64,000 bases of DNA from Streptomyces sp. TBY4 (GTDB taxonomy: Bacteria; Actinomycetota; Actinomycetes; Streptomycetales; Streptomycetaceae): positions 173,963 to 237,962 of the forward strand of contig NZ_JANAVF010000014.1 in the NCBI RefSeq assembly GCF_024213195.1. Reading direction: 5' to 3'. The notes below the pieces were generated by a model that did no database searches, was not told the origin of the DNA, and saw only the letters and a list, made by a program, of their open reading frames with translations. Below, in pieces: positions 57,796 through 64,000 of this stretch; within the stretch, counting starts at the first letter, position 1, and each line of letters opens with the position of its first letter. The position numbers were made by a program, and so were the translations under genes.

Positions 57796-58734
57796 TCAAG
57801 AGGCTCTTCCGGCCGTACTGATGACTGAGACGGCGGCCTGGGTGGCATCCTCGACGAGTGCTATGCCGTCGGCCTGGGTGAGGTTTCCGTCGGAGAGGAC
57901 CGCGATGAGGCAGTCGCGGCCTTCGATGTCCACGCGTCCGATGCTGTTGATGTCCCACAGTCCGGTCGCGGTGCGTGGGAGCCAGCCGTTCTTGAGCGCC
58001 GCACTCGAATCGGCGACGGACACACCCCAGTCCTGATCTGGCGCGACACTCTCCATCAGGTCCTCGATGAAGTCCCTGTCGGCCTGGGACAGCGGTGATT
58101 CCAACCCGAATATCGAGTCGAGCAGAATCAGTTGGTCTTCGGCTGTCGTCTGGGTGAGGCCCCAGTTGCCGTTGTGGCCGGCGGAGGTGGCGGTCAGGCC
58201 GAGGCGTTCGTTGGCGGAGTCCAGCCCCGGTGCCCCGCCGATGGTGTCCCACAGTGCGTTGGTCGCGGTGTTGTCGCTGCTGCGGATCATGCTCGTCGCC
58301 TGGGTGCGCTCGCGTGATGTCAACGCTCGCCCCGCATCCTGGGCCTGGAGCAGCAGTGCGGCCAGGATGTCGACCTTGACGATGCTCGCCGTGTCGTACC
58401 GGCCACTCTCGAACACGGCGCGGTCACCCGATTCCAGATCCATCACCGCCACCGATAGTTGCACGTCGCCGTCCGGGGCTACCCGCGCAAGTTCACCCGC
58501 CAGCAGCGCGTCGAGATCAGCTTCGGGTGACGCGGCGGCCTCGGTTTCGGGGCTGAGGCCGGGCTCCGAAGAGGACACCGCCGCGACGGCAGCAGTACCC
58601 ACTGACCCGTGGCGCAAGTTCGCCGCACCGGCCACGATGCAACCCAGCAGAGCAGCCGTACCCGTCACCATGACAAGGAGACGAAGGGGGCGGCGACGAG
58701 GGCGCGGGTGGCGACGAGTTCCGGATCCAAGCAT
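57796..58734 (-). CDS. Class A beta-lactamase-like serine hydrolase (secreted)
   Basis: 312 residues. Basic head and TM/signal (about 15-40). SxxK motif SIVK (Ser117-Lys120), SDN motif at 153-155 and KNG (ALKNGW) replacing KTG. Overall order is that of class A beta-lactamase/D,D-peptidase-like hydrolases; Glu166-type residue not firmly located, so penicillinase activity is uncertain. ATG 58734. Confidence 0.82.
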   Translation of the reverse strand: MLGSGTRRHPRPRRRPLRLLVMVTGTAALLGCIVAGAANLRHGSVGTAAVAAVSSSEPGLSPETEAAASPEADLDALLAGELARVAPDGDVQLSVAVMDLESGDRAVFESGRYDTASIVKVDILAALLLQAQDAGRALTSRERTQATSMIRSSDNTATNALWDTIGGAPGLDSANERLGLTATSAGHNGNWGLTQTTAEDQLILLDSIFGLESPLSQADRDFIEDLMESVAPDQDWGVSVADSSAALKNGWLPRTATGLWDINSIGRVDIEGRDCLIAVLSDGNLTQADGIALVEDATQAAVSVISTAGRAS

Positions 58735-58875
58735 GCCCGCGACGCTACGAATCACAACTGTGCGCAGCCTGGGACCACGGTCAGAGCACCCTGAGAGTCG
58801 CCTCCAAGTTGCATCCAAGCGAGTCGGTGCGCCGCCGAAGACTGACGTGTCGGGACTGCGGCGGACTCAGGTGTG

Positions 58876-59544
58876 TCAGGGAGTGGTGTGTGCCAGGCCC
58901 GTGTCGTAGGCGATGATCACTGCCTGTACCCGGTCCCGGGCTTCCAGCTTCGCGAGAACACGCCCCACGTGTTTCTTCACTGTCGATTCGGACAGGCTCA
59001 GACGCTCGGCGATCTCGGTGTTCGTCCACCCCTGGCCGATCGCGATGAGGACCTCCCGTTCGCGCTCGCTGAGCAGGCTCAGCCGGGGATCAGTTCGGCT
59101 GGGTCGCTGCTCGGGCGGGCGCAGGTCACGTGCGTGGGCGTCGAGGAGGCGGCGGGTCAGTCTGGGGGACACCACGGCGTCCCCGGCCGAGATGGACCGA
59201 ATGGCGGCTAGGAGCTCGTCGGGCATGGCGTCTTTGAGGAGGAAGCCGCTGGCGCCTGCGCGCAGGGCAGCGTAGGCGTACTCGTCGAGGTCGAAAGTGG
59301 TGAGGATGAGAACGCGGGACCGGCCGCCGGCCGCGACGATGCGCCGGGTTGCCTCGATGCCGTCCATTCCGGGCATCCGCACGTCCATGAGCACCACGTC
59401 GGGGCGGAGCGAGGCGGTGAGGCGGACAGCCTCGGCGCCGTGGGAGGCTTCACCGACCACCTCGATGTCGTCTCTGGTTTCCATGAGCATGACGAAACCC
59501 AGCCGCTGGAGCGGCTGATCATCCGCGATCAGCACAGTGGTCAA
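58876..59544 (-). CDS. NarL/LuxR-type response regulator
   Basis: 222 residues: receiver with IADDQPLQR and Asp in DVVLMDVRMPGMDG, LuxR HTH LLSEREREVLIAIGQGWTNTEIAERLSLSESTVKKH in pieces. Overlaps the sensor kinase gene by 4 nt. Confidence 0.95.
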   Translation of the reverse strand: MTTVLIADDQPLQRLGFVMLMETRDDIEVVGEASHGAEAVRLTASLRPDVVLMDVRMPGMDGIEATRRIVAAGGRSRVLILTTFDLDEYAYAALRAGASGFLLKDAMPDELLAAIRSISAGDAVVSPRLTRRLLDAHARDLRPPEQRPSRTDPRLSLLSEREREVLIAIGQGWTNTEIAERLSLSESTVKKHVGRVLAKLEARDRVQAVIIAYDTGLAHTTP

Positions 59545-60950
59545 GGTGTTCTCCGGCCGCTAGGTCCTGGCCCTGGACCGGGCTCGGGCTGCGGTCCGTG
59601 GACTTCCCGCTCGTGGGTGCCGTCGGGCTCGACGTCGAAGGCTGCGTCGACGCTCCAGCCGCCTCCTGTCCGGGGGCCTGCGGTGAGGGTACCGCCGTAC
59701 ATCGCGGCCCGTTCTCTCATACCGATGATCCCATGGCCGGCCTGATGCCGGTCCGGGACTGCCGGGGGCGGTTCCGCCGACTCGGACGGCGCTCCGGTGT
59801 CGGTGATCGTCACCCGGACTCGGCCGTCGTGGAACTCGACGGAGATGCGTACGGACGAGCGGTAGCCGACGTGCTTGAGCGTGTTGGTCAGAGCTTCCTG
59901 GACAATGCGGTACACGGTCAGCTGAACGCCGCCGCTCAGCTCGCTGAGACTGCCGCTGGTCCGGTAGGTGACGTGGGTACCCGCCGCCCGAACGCGCTCG
60001 ATCAGGGCCTCCATGTCAGCCAGTACCGGCTGAGGGGTGAGCTCCGCTTCCTCGGACGCGTCCCGCAGGACGCCGAGGACGCGCCGCAGCTCTTTGAGCG
60101 CCTGGCGTCCCGTGCCGGAGATGATGCGCAGTGCCTCGGCGCTGCGCTCGGGGCGGCTGGCGGCGAGAGACGCAGCGCCATCGGCGAGGCCGACGATGAC
60201 GGCGAGATTATGACCGACGATGTCGTGCATCTCGCGGGCCACCCGGGAGCGTTCGGCCGCAACTGTCAGCCGTGCTCGTTGTTCCTGCTCGGTCTGCAGC
60301 CGGGCGGCGCGGTCCTCCAGCGCCGCAAGGTAGGCCCGTCTGATCCGGAAGACGAGGCCCAGAGCCAAAGCGGCGGTCGCCGTCCCGACCAGGAAGAACA
60401 CGGCGAGCCAAGGCTGGTCCGTGCCGGACCGGAAGGCGGCCACTCCCAGTCCCGCAACGGTCACGGCCGCCGCCCAGGGAAGCACCTTGATTGCCCCGTA
60501 CAGAGCGAGGCTGTACAGGACCAGGAGCAGGCTGATGCCGCTGGGCAGCCAGATGGAGCTGATCCACTGCGCCAGGCAGGTGACCGCGACCACGCTGAAG
60601 GCGAGGGTCGGCGTCCGGCGCCGCCACCACAGCGGCAGGGCGAGGCCTGCGTGCAGCAGCAGCAGCAGGACGGCAGTCGGCGGTTCACTCGCCCGGTGCG
60701 CCGACATGGGCGGTCCGGTGTGTCCCCCGAGAAGGGCTGGAAGGCCCAGCAGGAACACGAAGACCACCACACTGGTGTCGAGTATCCACGGCCGCCGGTG
60801 ATCGACGCGCTGGAGCCGTTGCTGCCATCCGAGCAGCCGGTCCAGGAAGGGGTGGCCGCCCGTTCTCTCCGAATTCACGGAGAGCGCCGCGCGGGCGCCG
60901 GGGCCCGCGCCTCTGCCGGGCCGCGGTGGATACCTGTTCTCGTCAGCCAT
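59541..60950 (-). CDS. NarX-type sensor histidine kinase
   Basis: 469 residues: five to six TMs (about 55-200), HisKA_3 box REMHDIVGHNLAVIVGLADG, and HATPase_c with ITDTGAPSESAEPP and HGIIGMRERAAMYGGTL. Cognate of the NarL-type regulator. It is upstream of a two-gene ABC exporter that may be its target. Confidence 0.93.
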   Translation of the reverse strand: MADENRYPPRPGRGAGPGARAALSVNSERTGGHPFLDRLLGWQQRLQRVDHRRPWILDTSVVVFVFLLGLPALLGGHTGPPMSAHRASEPPTAVLLLLLHAGLALPLWWRRRTPTLAFSVVAVTCLAQWISSIWLPSGISLLLVLYSLALYGAIKVLPWAAAVTVAGLGVAAFRSGTDQPWLAVFFLVGTATAALALGLVFRIRRAYLAALEDRAARLQTEQEQRARLTVAAERSRVAREMHDIVGHNLAVIVGLADGAASLAASRPERSAEALRIISGTGRQALKELRRVLGVLRDASEEAELTPQPVLADMEALIERVRAAGTHVTYRTSGSLSELSGGVQLTVYRIVQEALTNTLKHVGYRSSVRISVEFHDGRVRVTITDTGAPSESAEPPPAVPDRHQAGHGIIGMRERAAMYGGTLTAGPRTGGGWSVDAAFDVEPDGTHEREVHGPQPEPGPGPGPSGRRTP

Positions 60951-61129
60951 CGTGCGAACCCGAGCGTCTCTGATTGAGTAGGGAATGCCGCTCGAAGCGT
61001 TATCCGGATCGAGGTGCCCGCCATGGCCTGGAGACCGGGCTTACGCACACACTGTCACCTCATTGCTACGGATGGCTGACCTGCCTGGTCAGGTCTCCGA
61101 TAAACGGCCCCCGTAATGGATTCCGGTGC

Positions 61130-61969
61130 TCATACGTCCGTACGTACGAGGCGCAGGGCGGCGGCGCCCAGTACCAGGGCGACCCAGCCGGCGAGGACGG
61201 CCAGGCCCGCCCCCGGGCTGAGGGCGCCCGATGCCTGGTGAAGGCTCATCATCGCGCCGCCGGCGTTGCTCGGCAGGTAGGGGCCCACGGTGTCGGCCCA
61301 GGAATCGGGCAGCAGTGACGTCAGGCCGGGAATGACCATCAAAGACGCCACGAGCACGGCGATGCCTCCGGCCACCGAGCGCAGCAGGGCTCCCAGGGCA
61401 ACGCCGAGGACTCCCGCCATGGCGAGGTACAGGGCCGCGCCCGCCAGACTGCGCAGTACACCGTCGTCGGACAGGGACAGTTCCGCGGACGTGCCACTCA
61501 CTTGGGTGCTGCCCACCAGGAAGGCGGCCAGCACGGCCACGGTGCAGGCGGCCAGAGCGACGGCTGCGAAGGTGAGGGCCTTCGACCACAAGACCGGCAG
61601 GCGCTGGGGTACGGCGGTCAGCGTGGACCGGATCATGCCGGTGCTGTACTCGCCGGCGGCCACCAGGACCCCGAGGACACCGATGGCCAGCTGGGCGAGC
61701 TGGGTGCCGGTCAGGGCCAGACCGACGGCGTCGGTAGCGGGGGTGGGTCCGACGGGGCGTTGCGCTGCGGTACCCGAGGGGTCGAACGAGACTGAGGCGA
61801 TGAACCCGAAGGCCACAAGAATCAGCGCGGCCACACCCAGGGTGATCCAGCTGGAGCGCAGCGACCAGAATTTCGCCCACTCCGAACGGAGCACCCGGAG
61901 TGCGGTCACCCGGTACTGAGGCCGGACGGAGCCGGGAACCTCCCGGATCTTGGTGGAAACGCTGCTCAT
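61130..61969 (-). CDS. ABC-2-type exporter permease
   Basis: 279 residues, six TMs with a first extracytoplasmic loop rich in Pro-Thr. Typical ABC-2 membrane subunit: LRSEWAKFWSLRSSWITLG at the N-terminus and GLTSLLPDSWADTVGPYLPS. ATGA overlap with the ATPase. Substrate unknown, often an antibiotic or lipid. Confidence 0.88.
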   Translation of the reverse strand: MSSVSTKIREVPGSVRPQYRVTALRVLRSEWAKFWSLRSSWITLGVAALILVAFGFIASVSFDPSGTAAQRPVGPTPATDAVGLALTGTQLAQLAIGVLGVLVAAGEYSTGMIRSTLTAVPQRLPVLWSKALTFAAVALAACTVAVLAAFLVGSTQVSGTSAELSLSDDGVLRSLAGAALYLAMAGVLGVALGALLRSVAGGIAVLVASLMVIPGLTSLLPDSWADTVGPYLPSNAGGAMMSLHQASGALSPGAGLAVLAGWVALVLGAAALRLVRTDV

Positions 61970-62898
61970 GCCGCCTTCTTGGAATCGTCGTGACTGGCAC
62001 TGGTGTACTCGACGGCGTCACGGGTCAGGTCCATGAACGCCTCTTCCAGAGAGACTTCACGCGGTGTGAGTTCGAAGATCGGCACGCCGTGCTCGGCGGC
62101 CACCGTTCCGATTTGGCGGGCCTCCAGCCCACTCACATGCAGTTCCTCCGTCCCTGGCGAACCAGTGATCTCCACACCCGGCCCGGCCAGCAGTTCCCGC
62201 AGACGGGCAGGCTCGGCAGTAACCACCTTCACTCCACTGCCGTCGGCTTCACGCACGAAGTCCGCCACCGTGGTGTCGGCCAGCAGCCGCCCCCGCCCGA
62301 TGATCACCAGGTACTCAGCGGTGAGCGCCATCTCACTCATGAGATGGGAGGACACCAGGACGGTGCGCCCCTCGGCCGCCAGGCCGGTCAGCAGATTTCG
62401 CACCCACAGGACACCCTCGGGGTCGAGGCCGTTGACCGGTTCGTCCAGCATCACGACGGCGGGATCACCCAGCAGCGCCGCGGCGATGCCCAGCCGCTGG
62501 CCCATGCCCAGCGAGAAGGCCCCGGCGCGCTTGCGGGCCACACTCGTCAGACCGACCAGTTCGATGACCTCGGCCACCCGGGCCCGTGAGATTCCGTGGG
62601 TGTAGGCCAGCGCCTTCAGATGGCCCTCGGCCGTCCGGCCCGGGTGGATCGACTTGGCCTCCAGGAGCGAGCCGATCTCCTGCAGGGGCGCGGCATGCTC
62701 CGCGTACCGTTTTCCGTTGACCGTGGCCGTTCCCGCGGTGGGCGCGTCCAAGCCGACGATCATCCGCATCGTGGTGGACTTGCCGGCGCCGTTCGGGCCG
62801 AGGAAGCCGGTGACAGCGCCGGGTTTGACGGTGAATTCCAGACGGTCGACGGCGGTCTTGACCCCGTAGCGTTTCGTCAGCTCGCGTACCTCGATCAC
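61966..62898 (-). CDS. ABC-2-type exporter ATPase (DrrA-like)
   Basis: 310 residues: Walker A GPNGAGKST, signature FSLGMGQRLGIAAALLG, Walker B AVVMLDEPVNGLDPEG, and a C-terminal DrrA-like regulatory region. GTG 62898 chosen for proximity to the first strand (IEVRELTKRY); GTG 62910 region could extend it. Confidence 0.9.
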   Translation of the reverse strand: MIEVRELTKRYGVKTAVDRLEFTVKPGAVTGFLGPNGAGKSTTMRMIVGLDAPTAGTATVNGKRYAEHAAPLQEIGSLLEAKSIHPGRTAEGHLKALAYTHGISRARVAEVIELVGLTSVARKRAGAFSLGMGQRLGIAAALLGDPAVVMLDEPVNGLDPEGVLWVRNLLTGLAAEGRTVLVSSHLMSEMALTAEYLVIIGRGRLLADTTVADFVREADGSGVKVVTAEPARLRELLAGPGVEITGSPGTEELHVSGLEARQIGTVAAEHGVPIFELTPREVSLEEAFMDLTRDAVEYTSASHDDSKKAA

Positions 62899-63087
62899 CC
62901 GTGCACCTTCCACTCGGCGGCCGGGCCATCCCCGAGCGCATGCCTTCCACGCTAGAAGGCGGAAACGGCTCGGGGATGGCACCGTGGGTGACCTTTCGAC
63001 GGCCGGGTGGTACCTGAGTACACCTCCGCCCGATGCCGCGAGCTGGTCGGACTCAGTGGGGCCTGGGCCGGTCCACCCGGGAACCGG

Positions 63088-63912
63088 TCAGCGGTGCACG
63101 ATCCGCAGGCGGTGCCGGTTGCGGGCTGTGGTGATCACCTCCTCCAGGAAGGCCCGGACGCGGTCGGGGGCGTCCCGTTTCAGCCAGTCGACGGCCCCGT
63201 CGTGGACCACCACGTCGACGCCTGTGCCCGCCAGGACTGCGGGCAGGGTGTGCACCATCGTTGACGCGAAGCTGACCACAGTCCGCCCCACGGGGCCTGT
63301 ACGCAGCGCCAGTTCCAGCGGCAGCTCCGGTATGACGATCTCGGCGCCAGTCGCCCGGGAGATCCGCTCCAGCTTGCCGGGATCCTCGCGGCGGTGGGCC
63401 AGATAGCGGCTGCAGCCCAGCGCCCTGGCCAGCGCGACGACCTCGGTCACGTACCGGCCCGGGTCCACAAGTCCCGTCTCCGCCAACGACGTACCGACCA
63501 GGTCGACACCGGGCAGGACGTCGGGCGGCCCGAATCGGCCGCGGGTCCAGGAGTACGCGTTCACGGTGACCATGCCTCCTGGCGGCAGGAGCAGATCCTT
63601 CGCAAGGGAGGTGTAGACCTCCAGACGCTGGCCGCGGCCCGGGGTGAGCAGGCGCGTGGTGCGATAGGCGGCGGCCGGCGGCGGCCCCGTGCGGTGCCAG
63701 CGCACCAGGGGTCGGCCGGCGAGTAGCTGAGTGGCGAGTTCCAGCGTGGCCGTGCCGTCATCCACCAGGACGACATCCCTCGCCGACCTGGCCAGCGGCA
63801 GCAGCTGCTGGATCAGGCCGGAGAACGGATCGCCGAGCACCAACCGGTCCGCCCCGGCCAGCTGCGGGGCCAGTACGGCCCCGCAGTAGGCCAGAGCGGC
63901 TGGTGTGAGCGT
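63088..63912 (-). CDS. 5'-truncated polysialyltransferase-like gene
   Basis: Frame runs leftward from a TGA at 63913-63915 without a convincing start; first residues TLTPAALAYCGAVLAPQLAG then LVLGDPFSGLIQQLLP. The later part GAEIVIPELPLELAL and VVSFASTMVHTLPAVLAGTG resembles alpha-2,8-polysialyltransferase-like proteins of Streptomyces. The N-terminal part of the family appears missing. GTG 63843 could start a shortened protein. Confidence 0.5.
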   Translation of the reverse strand, partial: TLTPAALAYCGAVLAPQLAGADRLVLGDPFSGLIQQLLPLARSARDVVLVDDGTATLELATQLLAGRPLVRWHRTGPPPAAAYRTTRLLTPGRGQRLEVYTSLAKDLLLPPGGMVTVNAYSWTRGRFGPPDVLPGVDLVGTSLAETGLVDPGRYVTEVVALARALGCSRYLAHRREDPGKLERISRATGAEIVIPELPLELALRTGPVGRTVVSFASTMVHTLPAVLAGTGVDVVVHDGAVDWLKRDAPDRVRAFLEEVITTARNRHRLRIVHR

Positions 63913-64000
63913 TCACGTTTTTCGGCTCTGGCGATGATCACGTGACGGGTCAGGGTGTCAGGAGTATTCGGAGCCTGAGGAGATCGAAGTTGGCTCTCCC
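63913..64000 (-). mobile_element. Possible insertion-element end
   Basis: Frame on the minus strand reads RANFDLLRLRILLTP then stop, which resembles a transposase C-terminus, directly at the point where the polysialyltransferase-like gene is cut. Only 88 bp are in the window. Confidence 0.4.

Noticed and set aside
57796..58734. Firm call as penicillinase
   Set aside because: KNG instead of KTG and no securely placed catalytic Glu; kept as serine hydrolase.

Overview
The window is high-GC DNA with GTG/TTG starts, ATGA/GTGA/TGATG gene overlaps and the gene families expected of Streptomyces (AfsA/ScbR, WhiB-like, DUF2180, NarL and OmpR two-component pairs). I place it in Streptomyces or a close relative from family recognition alone; no search was run.

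Layout. 1-5956: 3' end of an acyl-CoA synthetase gene, an MFS exporter, and a gamma-butyrolactone block (SDR, HAD-like protein, ScbR-like repressor, divergent AfsA/ScbA-like synthase, two ARE-like sites). 5978-9719: MacB-like tripartite ABC exporter operon. 10184-38098: a 28-kb arsenic island. 38221-50750: an accessory island starting at the 3' end of tRNA-Arg(CCT), with integrase, excisionase, a recombinase lacking its catalytic domain, an XRE/ImmA-IrrE/MAB_1171c/PAP2 module, a ParB-like gene and about ten small genes. 50890-63912: P-loop kinase-like gene, a second MacB-like operon with lipoprotein and OmpR-type two-component system, a serine hydrolase, a NarL-type two-component system with a two-gene ABC exporter, and a 5'-truncated polysialyltransferase-like gene at a probable insertion boundary.

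The arsenic island is the highlight. Its core (18717-22631) is an EPSP-synthase-like enolpyruvyl transferase, a phosphoglycerate-mutase-like enzyme, a small unknown protein and a CTP-synthase-C-terminal-like protein, all overlapping by 4 nt. This matches the organoarsenic pathway described in S. lividans/S. coelicolor, where arsenate is thought to be converted to arsenoenolpyruvate and then to arsonopyruvate. Around it lie a Pst-like ABC importer (lipoprotein, fused PstC-PstA, short ATPase), thioredoxin reductase plus arsenate reductase, a MIP channel, ArsO-like flavoproteins, two ArsP/DUF318 permeases, Acr3, an ArsN-like acetyltransferase, an MFS transporter and seven ArsR-family regulators. 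The gene complement covers uptake, conversion, reduction, oxidation, N-acetylation and efflux.

The least explained part is 10184-18681. It holds a secreted 88-residue peptide with five GAGWD repeats, an acetyltransferase-fold protein with eight Cys-Cys pairs, an aminotransferase preceded by a 57-residue protein, and five copies of one 18-bp operator at two divergent promoters. That operator class ties the aminotransferase and one ArsP permease to ArsR control. I regard the GAGWD peptide with its Cys-pair neighbour as the best candidate for an undescribed arsenic-linked peptide system. The sequence shows the repeats and the gene order; their function is inference.
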